Below are positions 1 to 14,885 of a stretch of 64,000 bases of DNA, piece after piece. The DNA is from Perilla frutescens (Eukaryota; Streptophyta; Magnoliopsida; Lamiales; Lamiaceae), in NCBI GenBank assembly GCA_026008535.1, contig BRKX01000018.1:47609588-47673587 (forward strand). The letters are read 5' to 3'. The notes under the pieces were generated by a model. That model ran no database searches, was not told where the DNA came from, and saw only the letters and a program-made list of their open reading frames with translations. Each line of letters opens with the position of its first letter. Position 1 is the stretch's first letter. The translations under genes were made by a program, and so were the position numbers.

Positions 1-316
1 TTCATTCAATCCCATTAGAGTCTACATAATTATTTTTCAATTTTTTAGTTCATAACTAATTGATTATTAGTACTGATTATTTCATATTTTCATAATTAAA
101 ATTTTTTCTACTTCGATTTTAAATGTTGAAATACATTTCATTATATTATAATTAGTTTTTATTTTTATAACAATCATTATTAAAACCATAAATTTGACAG
201 TAAAACACGAAAACTACAACGTCATATTCGAATCCTAATTCTATAGGATCATGTTTAATTTTTCTAAAACAAAACTTACATACTCTAATTTTTTTTTTCT
301 CAAAATAAAATTTCAG

Positions 317-3300
317 GTGGGACATTTGCTATGTATTCTCTAATATGTCGATATGCAAAAGTTGGATTAATTCCAAATCAAGAATCAGAAGATCGAGATG
401 TCTCTGCCTTCGAACTTGAATCGAGTAACGCTCGTCGTTCGCAAAGAGCTACGAAAATTAAATCAGCGTTGGAGAATAGCGTTACGGCTAAGTACGTTTT
501 GTTATTTTCCACCATGCTTGGTACTTCCATGGTTATTGGAGATGGTATTATCACTCCGTGTATCTCGGGTAAGTTGAAATCCTCTAGTTCGTTTTTCATG
601 TCTCGTTTCGTTTCTCAATAGTAAAATGTCGAGTGACTAGCTAGTCCACTTTCTCGTCAAGGATTGTGTTTGTGACACGCTGACGGTTCATGTGGTAATA
701 CTGCGTTCTAAGTGATGAATTAAATTTATGCTAAAACTACGAGATGATCAGATCGTCTAGTACACTTTATATGTCGATTTTTGTTATTGTAATAATGTTC
801 ATTATAATTAATATTTATTGATAAAAATTGAAATTTTTTAAAAAATTATGCCTGGGTTAAAGAATAATCAACCGTAATAATTAATTATTAACTAAAAATG
901 GAAATTAAATACTAAAAATTCATCGCAAATCCTAATTAATAATAGTAAAAGTAAACTAAATTATAAGGAATTGAGATTGAAGAAAAACTAATCAAACTCA
1001 AAATAGGACACATAGGGTTGTAAATGAACAGAGCCGCTCGCGAGCTATTCGAAGCTCGACTCGAAAAAACTCGTTTGGAATTCGTTCGTTTTCTAAATGA
1101 GCTGAGCTTGAGCCTCAAATGGAGCTTGATAAAATTACTCGAACAAAATAGTGTTTGGCTCAGCCAGCTTATGAACATGTTCGACCTCGAGCTTAATCGA
1201 ACATATTCATGAATATTATAAATATTTCAAAAGGTTAAAATTTAAATAAGCTCTTTTTTCTTTTCTTTTTTTGAGCTCGAGCTCGAATATGTTAATTAAT
1301 TGAGCATTTTTCGAGGATTCAAACTTAGGTTTGATTAGTAAATTTTTGAGCATTTCATGAGCCGGGCTCAAGTCAAATTCAAATATGATAAATATTTATC
1401 TAGCCGAGCTTAAACAAAAGGGAAAAAAACTCGAATCGAGCTCGAACTTGAATATTTCTTAACAAGTAACGTAGGTGTCCATTTTAGATTGTTCTAATTT
1501 TCTTAAATTTTTCTTTTCATTTTTTGAGACAGTAACATCGGCAGTAGCTGGCCTCAAGCAAGCAACATCCGCCATCACAGAAGGTACTTTACTATCAAAT
1601 TTTTAATAACTCCAAATTTAATATAATTATTCGCTACTAAATTTTTCAATCTCGTATTTTATTTATTCATTAACTGACATCATCACTATACACGTGAAAT
1701 GTTCAAAGATTTTGTTATTTAATCTCATTTCTTTCCACAGATATCATAGTTTATGCATCGGTTGGCATCCTATTATTTCTCTTCTCATTTCAAAGATTTG
1801 GAACTGACAAAGTTGGCTATAGTTTCGCTCCCGTTCTCCTCCTTTGGTTCCTTCTCATTGCCGGAACCGGAGTTTTCAATTTCATCGTGCACGACCCGTC
1901 CGTGATCCGGGCGTTAAACCCGAAATACATCGTAGATTATTTCATTAGGAACAAAAAGGACGCGTGGCTTTCCCTCGGAGGTGTTGTTCTTTGTGTAACA
2001 GGTGCGCTCTGAATAGCTCGACTAAGCAAAATGGTGATCAAGTCCCAATTTATTAACAACGCTTGCTCGTCTTGTTGTAGGATGTGAAGCGTTGTTTGCT
2101 GATCTTGGTCACTTCTCCGTGAGATCCATACAAATTAGCATGTGCGGTGTGATTTATCCATCTATTCTACTAGCGTATTTTGGGCAAGTCGCGTTTCTTC
2201 GCAAGAACAACGACTTAGTGTCGAACGCGTTCTTTGCTTCCATCCCAGGTTCAACACATTGCCCACTCTTCAACTATTTGTCTGAATTAGGCCGCTCAAC
2301 TTTCAAAAATGACTTATATTGACCTTTCGTGGACGAAAAATTTAACACTGTTAGTAAATAAATACAAACTAACATACATTTTTCTCACACATTCAGATCT
2401 TTTCGAACACCTTTACAAAAAAAGTTGTGAATTTTTTAATGGAATTAAAAAAATAAAAATCACAACTTTGAACAAGTGAAATCGAAATAAGTTAAAGTTT
2501 TAGAATGTTATGATGGAATTGTGTTGGTATGAAATACAAAGAGAAATAAAAAAGATAGGATAATTCTAAATTGCATCTCTTGATTTTGTGCAGAAGATTT
2601 TTCCAAGTGTGTGTTAGTGTGTGAAATACTGTCTGTGGAAAGATTCAAGTGTTTGAAACAATATTTTTTAATCGTAACAGTGTTAAATTTTTCATCTATA
2701 AAAGCGATAAGTGATCCATGAGAAATAGTCGAGTGGACTATTTGATCATTTGCCTTATATATTATGTTTCAAGTCTTGTATGTAATACATTAAAATTTCG
2801 AATAAAATGCAGTGAAAGTGTACTGGCCTATGTTCGTGGTGGCCGTGTTGGCCGCGATCATAGCTAGCCAAGCTTTGATCTCGGGCACATTCTCCATCAT
2901 CCAGCAATCTCTTACCCTCGGATGCTTCCCTCGTGTGAAGGTCGTTCACACGAGCATTAAGCATCCGGGGCAGGTCTACATCCCGGAGGTCAACTACCTC
3001 CTAATGTTTGCCTGTGTTCTCCTCACTCTCGCGTTCAGGACATCCACAGACATGGGCAACGCCTATGGTATTACCATTTCCACACTCTGTTTTCACTCTG
3101 TTTAATCTCGATTTCTCATATGTTTTTGCATTGGTTATTGTTAGGGATCGTCGTGGTGTTCGTGATGACTCTCACATCCGCATTCCTAGTCTTGATCATG
3201 GTCTTGATCTGGAAAACGAACATTCTCCTTGTGATCTCGTACATTGTTGTGTTTCTCTCAGTTGAACTGCTCTATCTAAGCTCAGTTCTTTCGAAGTTCA

Positions 3301-4007
3301 CCCAAGGGGGCTATCTCCCCCTAGGGTTCGCGATGCTACTCATGATTATAATGTATGTGTGGAACCACGTCTATAGGAAGAAGTATTACTTCGAGCTCGA
3401 GCACAAGATTGCCCCAGAAAACCTAAAAGAGATAATGCAAGAAACCAACTCACACAGGCTCAAAGGGCTAGCGATCTTTTACTCTGAGCTAGTCCACGGT
3501 ATTCCCCCAATTTTCAAGCACTATGTAAACAACGTCCCTGCCCTACACTCTGTTCTCGTCTTCGTCTCATTCAAATTCTTGCCTATCAACACGGTTCCTA
3601 TAGAGGAAAGGTTCTTGTTTAGGATGGTACAACCTCAGGACCTCCGAGTGTTTCGTTGTGTTGTACGTTACGGGTATAAGGATGCCACCAACGAGGAAGG
3701 GTCGTTGGAGAAGATGATGTACGAGAAACTCAGGGAGTTCATTCAAGAAGGTGGCGGTGATGGTGTTGGAGGAGACCGCGAGGACATGGTGAAGAGCATT
3801 GACGATGTAGATGGGGCGTGGCGGAGCGGGGTGGTGCACATGGTGGGGGAGCAAGAGGTGGTGGCGGCGAAGGGCGCCGGGATGTTTAAGAAGGTGGTGA
3901 TTGATTATGCCTACAACTTCTTGAAGAGGAATTTGAGGCAGAGTAATAGGGTGTATGATATTCCTCATGGGAGAATGTTGAAAGTGGGGATGATTGTTGA
4001 ACTTTAA
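317..4007 (+). CDS. HAK/KUP/KT potassium transporter (HAK5-type), 5'-partial
   Basis: This is a K+ uptake permease of the plasma membrane. I place coding exons at 317-568, 1533-1583, 1741-2001, 2081-2248, 2813-3067 and 3145-4007. All introns are GT-AG and all join in the same phase. The first visible residues, GTFAMYSLICRYAKVGLIPN, follow the conserved first-exon end of the family, so the start codon and the first about 133 codons lie upstream of the window. Family landmarks are MLGTSMVIGDGIITP, QRFGTDKVGYSFAP, FADLGHFSVRSIQ, GCFPRVKVVHTS and the C-terminal VFRCVVRYGYKD. The protein ends LKVGMIVEL at a TAA at 4005-4007. Adding a first exon like that of the paralog at 44.5-49.3 kb gives about 750 aa, usual for the family. 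A CEALFADLG variant replaces the common TEALFADLG. Every visible exon is open. The HAK5 (cluster I) assignment is inferred from the C-terminus. Confidence 0.93.
1018..1465. repeat. Degenerate repeat rich in gagctcgaa motifs in a HAK intron
   Basis: The intron between exons 317-568 and 1533-1583 holds about 450 bp dense in both orientations of GAGCTCGAA-like words, starting near GTAAATGAACAGAGCCGC. This is much more GC-rich than the surrounding intron. The composition resembles hAT-type MITEs common in plants, but I could not define clean terminal inverted repeats or a target duplication. The 62-aa and 80-aa open frames across it look like by-products of the repeat. Confidence 0.45.
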
Positions 4008-5329
4008 TTAGAATGATTTGCTCTAGACTATGGTTTTATTTAATTTAAATGTGGAGTGTAATAGTTTCATTTTCTATTAGGATTTGGGATTATTTTCGGC
4101 TGGACTTACAAATTAATTACTACCGTTGTGGGAATTCTTGTTTCCTTGTATAAGTTGTAAATAGTTCTTATTGTTGGGTTGAGTCTTCAAACTTTGTAGA
4201 TGACCTTCTCGATAATATATGTTCTTACTCTGCTTAATTAATATAACCGTTGCTTCTGTTTAAAAAAAATACTGAGTAATATTTGAATTATCTATATATA
4301 TTCGATTTATTATATTTTTTGCCACGTGTAAACACCAGCAAATCTTTTGAGCTTGAATTTTATAACTAGAGGAATACAAATAAAATAAATAGAAAAGTCA
4401 AAGAAACACTTTGCAATGTCATTATTGTTTTTTTTTTTTTTTATCAAGAATCACCAAACTCATGAAAATATAGGATCTGGTGTAAACCTTCAAGTCTAGT
4501 TAATATGCACAATAATAAAATATGGCTTAACATCTATTCCTAACAAGATATGCTTCTAATAATATTTTATAATCTAGTTATGTAACTATCCTTTTTTTTT
4601 TTTTATGTTTGCTTATGAGGTCGGTGCCTCCTAGTTATGAGATTCATAGTTCTCATTAAAAAAAAAAGGTAAGATAATTTTAAATGTATAAAAATTCAAA
4701 TCATCAATCATATGGAATTACAAATATCCTTCAAGTTATGTGGAAATATATATAATGAACAGTAAAATCACATAATTTAATTGTCGGCTAAAAATGAGTG
4801 TATCTAGACTAATATATGTGAACTGCAGAAGACGGATAAAAAAATGAAAAAAAATATTCATCTCAACATAGTCAGAGCAAAATATCAAGTAAATTTTAAC
4901 ATATTGAATTAAAGAGGGCAATAATAGTGTATATATATATATACACAAACAAGTTTTTACAATTAAAATGCATATACATATATATGAATACATTTATTAC
5001 ACTAGAAAAATGCATGTATAAATTAAAATGATTTGTTACCCATTGTTGCCCCTAAATAGAGAGAATTCAATTATGTTCCTATTACATTGTGACATATATG
5101 TATAAATTTTTTACCAAGGACAATTTTCTGAACTTTATTACAACTCAATAAATACTGTTACAAGACCTTTTTCCCTTTTCTTTTGAATTGTTGAAGATGT
5201 ACACGCAACATAATTAGAGAAAAAAAAAACAATACATATACATACATATATATATATCATGATTTATCATTTATGGTGAAAGTGTGAAACTAAGAGTTCA
5301 AAGGCTCCATGATGATGATGATGATGATG
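4008..5329. other. Intergenic, with a dispersed repeat at 4330-5030
   Basis: This lies between the 3' ends of the HAK gene and the oxygenase gene, which converge. It contains an early 3' UTR-like stretch, then AT-rich DNA. The segment 4330-5030 is a diverged direct copy of 42710-43650: both include the words AGGATCT, GTAAACCTTCAAGTCTAGTT, GGTGCCTCCTAGTTATGAGA and AATTACAAATATCCTTCAAG in the same order. No credible open frame is present. Confidence 0.7.
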
Positions 5330-7285
<1,956 letters not shown>

Positions 7286-9012
7286 TTCGAATTTTCTGTC
7301 TTGAATTTGAAGGTAGCTAGCTAGTAACAGATGAATATAATGCAAATTAAGTTGCAAAATTTTCACTACTATATATATAAATTGTATCGTATCTAACTAA
7401 TGTCAACTCCATGTATTTTTATAATCCAAAATTAAACTATTATTAGATGCGAAAATTGAGGGTTAAGTTTTTTTATGCCTACTTTGCAACAGTTGGCAAT
7501 AATAAATATGGCTTTCAACAAAAGTAAATTGTTGGGATGTCAATCCAAGTCCCACATTAGAATTATATTTAAGGATTGGCTTGGATATAAGGAGTTCACC
7601 TACCCCATTAGTAAGAGACCTTTTGGGAGATGTCCAAAGTGAAAACCGTGCAGGTTCGACTGATGGTGAACAGGTACCCAACACAAATATTATGTAATGA
7701 GAAGCAATTGTGTGCACTAGGTAGACCATCAGTCGCGTTGATTGGTCAACATCGTTCAAAATCAGTATCAATCCTAATACTAAAAAGTATCACAAAGCCC
7801 AAAAGAGTATCACTTCAAATTCAAAAAGTATCATTTGTATCATTAAAAAGTATCACCTATTTTACCTTTTTTTTTCGGATGTAATTAATGTGTTGCGTGC
7901 GTGCTCAAGTTTATGTCTAGCTTGCAATGATTGATGATAATTAATGATTGACGATAATTAATTAAGACGATGGGCTGCTCAAATTTTGATTCATCTCCAA
8001 CGTACGTAGAGACGGAAGAATTCATCATTAAACATCTAAGTTTTTATATTAGCAATCCATCATTAAACTCTAATTTTATTGTTTATATTTTTAATTACTA
8101 CTTAATGATGACTTTGAGATGAATTATTTCATCTCTAAATTAGAGAAATGTTTTCTTCATGTCTTTAATTTTATTTTTATAAGTATTATTAATTATAAAT
8201 ATATAGTATTTGGGAAAATTAATTAAAAGATCTAATGCATAAATAAAGTCAATATTCAAAAATTTAATTAAAATAAAAAATATATTATAATTTAAAATTA
8301 ACATTAAAAAATAAAGTGTAATTTGAAGAAACAAAAGAATATATATTAAATAAATGATGTCAAAATTACTTTAACATTTTGATACATATATAAAAAATTA
8401 AGCAATATTATAATTATATTGTAAAATAAACCCTACAACATTAAAGATTATAAAAGATATTTAAAAATATTATTAATATAATTATTTAGCTTAGAAATAA
8501 AAGAATTAATAATTTAATTCTTTTATTTAATGATGGATTAATGAGGCACGCCTGGTTATTTTTTTATATTTTTTTTCCAATCGATTTGGAAGCGACGAAT
8601 TTTTGATTTTCAGCGACGGAATCAAATGCGTTTTTTTAATGAAATGGGAGAGAAGATGTGAAAATATCTGTAACAACATACATTTTGATGTAAAATAAAA
8701 CTTCTAAAATAACGAGAATATTTTGAATCGGGGGATAGTATAACATATCCAATGGAATTTCTATTTTTTTTTAAAAAATTGTATCTAAAGTCAATTCCCC
8801 AAATAGCAATTCTCTAAAATTAAACTATTCTATGCAAAATTGGGGTTCATTTTTTATGCCTAGCTAGTTGTAATATATGTTTGACCATAATGAATAGTCC
8901 CCTTTAAAAAATGATGACGATTTTTCTGCAACCAACTTCCCTCTTTTATATAAGTTACGTAGTATTGCATAAAAACTAAATCATGTGAGAGTTGACTTAA
9001 CGAATTTTATTA
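7286..9012. other. Intergenic, upstream of the oxygenase gene
   Basis: This is AT-rich DNA holding the promoter side of the minus-strand oxygenase gene. About 7531-7680 looks like a dispersed repeat (TGTTGGGATG-type start, AGTCCCACATTAG, then GGAGTTCACCTACCCCATTAG), possibly an LTR or TRIM remnant. I could not find a matching second terminus. The segment 7800-7860 repeats AAAAAGTATCAC several times. No gene is seen. Confidence 0.55.
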
Positions 9013-9264
9013 TACTTTCTCTATTTCAATATAAATATCACTTTGGATAAATGTACATAAATTAATAAATTAATTAAATTATCTAATATACCCTTGTGTG
9101 AATACATTAAATGAGTTAAATATAGATGTTTGAATGCATTAAAAATGAGGGTAAATATGTGAAAATTGTGATTTTCTTTTATCTTGAATTTGTAGAATAT
9201 AATGACACTTTTTTTGAAATAAATTTAAAATGTTAGAATGATTTATTCAGAAACGAAGGAAGTA
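9013..9264. mobile_element. Stowaway-like MITE
   Basis: The left end TACTTTCTCTATTTCAATAT pairs with a right end whose complement reads TACTTCCTTCGTTTCTGAAT, the CTCCCTCCGT-type terminus of plant Tc1/mariner MITEs. The left end follows a TA. About 250 bp, AT-rich, non-coding. Diverged partial copies occur near 10800, 14450, 29487 and 31600. Confidence 0.65.
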
Positions 9265-9324
9265 TTATATCGAGTTTGCAAATGCAATTCTAAACTTTTC
9301 CACACCTTTTCGGATAGAAATTGC

Positions 9325-9326
<2 letters not shown>

Positions 9327-9366
<40 letters not shown>
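9327..9366. repeat. (TA)20 microsatellite
   Basis: A pure TA run, directly followed by the MITE at 9367. Confidence 0.95.
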
Positions 9367-9369
<3 letters not shown>

Positions 9370-9617
9370 GTGGGTTATAATGAGAACTGTGCTTCGTGTG
9401 AGAACTAGGAACGGTGTATATTTACAATGATTTTATAGTTTAAATTATTGTATTTTAGTGCTATTAACACTAGCATTAAAATATAACATGATAAGCTATA
9501 GTTTTTTTTTTAAAAAAAAATAGCACTAAAATATAACAAAGTAAACTATAAAATCGTAGTAAATAAGCATCATTCCTAGTTCTCACACAAAGACTAGTAC
9601 TTATTTGAACAAAATCC
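9367..9617. mobile_element. Palindromic MITE next to a TA repeat
   Basis: The left arm contains GTGTGAGAACTAGGAAC and the right arm contains its near-complement ATTCCTAGTTCTCACAC. Inner segments (ATTTTAGTGCTATTAAC and AGCACTAAAATATAAC) pair as well. Both ends abut TA-rich sequence, consistent with TA target choice. The element would fold into a hairpin along most of its length. Confidence 0.7.
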
Positions 9618-11660
9618 TATATATATATATATATGTTATTGTCTTGCCTTTGATTTGAATTTTTAATAGTGTCAAATGGAGTTTTGTATGCTCAGGATAT
9701 AAAAATTATGCCAGTTTCTAAAATAGCACGTCAAATGTCATGCAAAAAATTATATTTTCCACCGTTATTTCGGAAATTTCCAACATTGAAAAATATAAAT
9801 ATTTATTTTCATTCATATCAAAGTTATAAATTAATTAAATTCTAAAAAACAATTATAAAAATTAAATAAGATATGATAAAACGTAATTGGAATGTAATAA
9901 ATCATAATTAAGATGAAGAAACTGTAATTGTAATATGATAAAACTTAATCAGGATGAATATATAAATCCTAATTGGGATGGAATAAACTCATATAAACCA
10001 AGAATCATATATAGTATGAATATTTTTTAATATTATAAGTGATACTCTTCAGTATTAAAAGTGATCATCTTTTACTGTGAACTTTTTTCACGGGTTTGGG
10101 TCGGGTTTCGGAATGGTCCGTCAAACTGAAACAGTTCAATACACTGAGTGTACCCAAGTTTTTGCCCTAATGTATTGCTCAAGTACGTCTACCGGCCAGT
10201 AATCTATATATAAATTGCTTCGAGTTGAAAGTCAATTACGCAAATAGAAATGCTCCAAAAGTAAACTATTATATGTTAAAAATGTTGAAAAAATGATTTA
10301 ATAAAGTGAGTTGTCATCTCATTTTATTCAATTTTCAGTGGTAAAAATATTTAATTTTGAAGAAATTAAATGGCGTACTATTAATCAATGTTTGAACTTT
10401 GAAGTAGATAATAATAGTATTTTTATTTTCTCCAAAATGAATTTCGGTAAATATGAAATTAATTCTTAAAGTTGGTCACTCGGTAGGGGCATTATGGGGA
10501 AATGCGAGGCGTCATATCTAAGACATCCCATATTGGAAGCTTAGGATAATTAAAACTTGTATTCAAGTGTTTCTACACTTGAGTGTATAATATCTAATGT
10601 GTACAAGTAAGTGAGTTATAACGAGCCCAAACACGCTCGCCCGTGCTTGGACTTGGACTAGATTCACAATTGAACTTTGGACGAATTTAGGTTTGGCCCA
10701 ATATCAATTTTGGAGCACGTAAACGGCCTCGAACAGGATCAAGTCGACGGGTGAATTACCCTAATAACTGCTCCATAGTAAAATTGTTTTAAGTTAAATG
10801 CTCATTCTGTTTTTGAATAAGTATCATCATAGTGTTTTTTTTTCATAAAATGTGAATTCACGTTTTTCTATATTTTTCCTCATTCAATAAAAAACAAAAG
10901 GGATATTATGATTACGGGTGCCTAGCTTCAAATGGTTGGCAATAACAAAAAGTCAACCATTGACTTCTAACCACCTCAATAAATGAAGATGATGTCTCCG
11001 CAGCCAACCATGTGTTAAATTAAATATGCTTGAAAAATCAAAAACGAAATTGAATGTTATTTAATAATGTAGTTTAAATTAAAATAAATTGATTGGCCGG
11101 TGTGATTTTAATTATATTTAACAATTTCAAATCGTCTAATTTATTTTTAAAATTATAGCTATTGAAATTGAAATAAGATAAGCACAAATGTATGGAAAGG
11201 TTGAGTTTTAGATGTTTAATTAAAGCAATCATAAATAAATATTTTATATGATTTATTATGTTGTCCTTCAATTTTAATTATATTTGTAATCACAGATTTC
11301 AATGTGTGATAACCCATATTCCAAATTGGCATCAATCATATAACTAATCATATACACCTTGGATAAAGCATCGGAGAATGAATAGTAAACATTGCAGATC
11401 TTCTACAAACAAGTGTTTTTCTTTTTAATATGAAAAAATTTCATACCGTTCTCGTACCGAAATTTTTTATATATCGAAATTTTTGTATACAACGTAACAG
11501 ATATTGATATCGTATCGATATTTTTGGTATACCATACCGTGATATTATATGGTATATCGAATATACCGAACTTCCAAGGTATACCAAACTTTTAAGGTAT
11601 ACCGAAAATACCGAATTTTAGATGCCATACTGATTCGAATTTTGTATTATTTTTTTAAAC

Positions 11661-12624
11661 TTTTAGTGCTTAATATATATAGGAGAAGAATATAAGGTTG
11701 TTATTTATTATGTATACTTTTAAATTGTTCATTTTCAATTCATAATTCATGTATTTTTTATTATATATATTTTCTAAGCTTTTATGTTAAACTTACTGAA
11801 TATTATATATATATATATATATGTTTTTTCGAATTTAATGAACTCTAAAGTATTTTTTTTATCTTCTTATTTAGTAATTTTCTATTATTTTTCTTATAAC
11901 TTACTTTACTCATCAGTCGTAATTGTAATAATGTTAGTTTATTATCTTTTATTAGTCATGTTCAACTTCAATATTTAAACATCAAAGTGTTATTATCATA
12001 ATTTACGTATATTCTAGTTTCTTGTTATTATTTTATTATTTTTTAACTTATAGTGCTTAATATTGGAGAAGAATATAAGGTTGCTATTTATTATGTATAC
12101 TTTTAAATTTTCATTTTCAATTCATAACTCGTGTATTTTTTTATTATATATATTTTCTAAGCTTTAATTTTAAACTAATTACTGAATATATTTTTTAGAA
12201 TTTAATGAAATCTAAAATATTTTTTTATCTTCTTATTTATTAATTTTCTATTATTTCACTTATAACTTACTTTACACATAAGGCGTAATTGTAATAATGT
12301 TAGTTTATTATCTTTTATTAGTCATGTTCAACTTCAATGTCTAAACATTAAAGTGCTATTATCATAATTTACGTATATTCTAATTTCTTGTTATTATTTT
12401 ATTATATTTTTAATTTATAGTACTTAATATTGGAGACGAATATAAGGTTGCTATTTATTATATATACTTAAATTGTTCATTTTCAATTCATAACTCGTGT
12501 ATTTTTTGTTATATATTTTCTAAACTTTTATGTTAAACTTACTAAATATTATATTTTTTTAGAAGTTAATCAACTCTAAAATATATTTTACCTTCTTATT
12601 TAGTAATTTTCTTTTATTTCTCTT

Positions 12625-12675
<51 letters not shown>

Positions 12676-12720
12676 GTTTTAACTTTTAGTGTTTAATACT
12701 GGAGAAGAGTATTAGTTATT
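11661..12720. repeat. AT-rich tandem repeat, period about 370-385 bp
   Basis: Three full units start near 11661, 12047 and 12415, with a truncated fourth at 12683. Each opens with TTAGTGCTTAATA then GGAGAAGAATATAAGGTTG (or a variant). Each continues through a CATTTTCAATTCATAA block; the second halves share TTAGTCATGTTCAACTTCAA. A (TC)n run of about 40 bp at 12629-12668 interrupts the third unit. Confidence 0.85.
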
Positions 12721-12888
12721 TAATAATAAAAGTAATAAAATTACTATTTTTTAGTTATTACATATAACTTTCAAATTTTAATTGTTCACTTTATTATGTA
12801 ATAGTTTAAATTATACCTGATTTATATGATATATTAATCAAATTGTAAATATATGTTGCAATGTTGTAGATCATCATAATTTAAATAT

Positions 12889-13920
12889 GGGATAAGGTCC
12901 AATTTGGTCCTACAACTATACCTGAAATCTCAGTTTGGTCCCGAAACAAAATTTTGGTCCAAATTGATCCCTCAACTTTTTTAAATGTATCATGTTAATT
13001 CCTAAACTAATTTCCGTTAACATCCTTCACTAACGGTGTTAATTTTAGGGAAAAAATCCAAGTTGGTCCTACAACTATACTCGAAATCTCAGTTTGATCT
13101 CTATATAAAATTTTAACCCAAATTTTAATTATTCAATGTGGAATATTTTAGTCTCGTTTTCACTTTATTAATAATTTTATTATTTTACTATTCTTTTTCA
13201 TTTTTTATTAATTAATAAAGTCTATGAAAAATTTGAAGAATGTCTCAAAATACTCAAATGATTGTGGATGATATAATTAGTAAAGGTATATTTTTCTCTC
13301 CAATGTGTCAATATAATTAATGATATTATAATGAATATAATACTTATCAATAAACTTACCTAGAATTGATATATGATAGAAACAATATAAACTGACTAGT
13401 TTTCTTCTTGTACTAATCATGAAATAATAATATTACGTACATTTTTTTGTCTTGGCTTATAATTATATATCATCAAAATTTCATTATGTAGATTAGATAG
13501 TTCCACAACTTAGTATTGGTTTCTAAATTTATTAAATTTTGACTGAGACTATTGAAAAGGATGTTCAAACTTTTGGATACATAAATTGTATATGTGGCTT
13601 GATATTGGTCTCGAATTAATCTAATTAGGGTTTAATAAAAAAATGGGTCCAATTTGAGCAAAAGTTTATTTCAGGACTAAATTGAGATTTCGTGTATAGT
13701 TATAGGACCAACTTGGACTTTTTTTTTTCCTTAGTTTAACACCGTTACTGACGGACATTAACGGTAATTAGTTTAGGGATTAATATGATACATTTTAAAA
13801 AGTTGAGGGATTAATATGATACATTTTAAAAAGTTGAGGGATCGATTTGGGCCAAAATTTTGTTTCGGGACCAAACTGAGATTTTAGGTATAGTTGTAGG
13901 ACCAAATTGGACCTTATCCC
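12889..13920. mobile_element. Mutator-like non-autonomous element with 10-bp TSD
   Basis: The element is bounded by perfect 19-bp ends, GGGATAAGGTCCAATTTGG and its complement. These extend as an imperfect inverted repeat for more than 100 bp. It is flanked by the direct repeat ATTTAAATAT at 12879-12888 and 13921-13930. A 9-11-bp target duplication with long inverted repeats is the Mutator (MULE) signature. A second, diverged pair of the same terminal sequence lies inside (about 13056 and 13640-13715), giving nested termini. A 33-bp direct repeat occurs at 13775-13840. The empty site is preserved near 31085 in duplication copy 2. No transposase frame. Confidence 0.88.
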
Positions 13921-14885
13921 ATTTAAATATAATCATTTGATTAATTTATTTTTTCTTTTATTGATATTTAGTTGTCTCTTATTATATTTTGTAGTCATGT
14001 GTACTCAAATGAAATTAGTGTACTACAATAATCATGAGTTGTAAAAAAAAATCATCAGTATAGTATGGTATACTGAGATATCATTTATACCGACATACCG
14101 AAATACCGACATATACTGATATATCGACATACCGGTATATACCGAACTATCGACATATATCGAAAATTCAGTATACAGAATATCAGTATATATCGAAAAT
14201 ATTGGTATATACCGAATACCACGGTATACTGAGAATTTTCAAATTCCATATCGATGTCGTACCAAAAATTATTTATACGGTATCACACCGTACCGAAAAT
14301 TTGATATTTTCTGTATTTCTTCGGTACGATAAGTGCTTTCAGTATTTTTTCCCACCCCTAGTTTGAATGCATTAAATGATTGTAATTGCATGTGAGAGAA
14401 ATGTGAAAATTTCACCTCAATTGTGTAAATGACATTTTTTTGTGAAACAAAATTAAATTGTCAGAGAATGACACTTATTCAGTAATAAAGTAAGTACAAT
14501 TTTATAATGAGAGAACAATAACAAGACACTGCAAAGCATGAATACCTAGAGCGTGCACACACACATTTATATGTATATATTGAGTTGGGGTAAGGGGATT
14601 GAGACTTAGGCCCATGTTTATTTTCCTTATTAAGAGGAGTAATATCAATTAGAGTGTTTCTAAATACACCACTAATTTTTCTTTTCACACCATAATTAAA
14701 TTTATTTTAAAATATATTTAATTATTAATTTATTTAAATATCCTTTCTAATTAAAAACTAAAATCAATTTGAAAAAACACACCGCCCCCACCCTCTGCCT
14801 CTCCACCACCAAACCGCCGCCTTCTTCAACCTTTCTTCCCCGCCGCCTCATGCCTAGCCCCCCTTCTTTCTTTCTTTCTAGTTGG

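Larger units (their letters stand above)
11430..14359. repeat. ACCGAAATACC-rich transposon remnant
   Basis: Two clusters (11440-11640 and 14050-14355) are packed with GGTATACCGA-like words in both orientations. The right edge reads TTTTTTCCCACCCCTA, and its complement TAGGGGTGGGAAAAAA is a hAT-type terminus. The clusters look like subterminal regions of one element, with a tandem-repeat block and a later MULE insertion between them. A matching cluster lies at 31200-31503 in duplication copy 2. No transposase frame is visible. Confidence 0.5.

Noticed and set aside
3567..3968. 133-aa minus-strand frame opposite the HAK last exon
   Set aside because: Shadow of the coding exon; a similar shadow exists opposite the paralog at 44487-44936.
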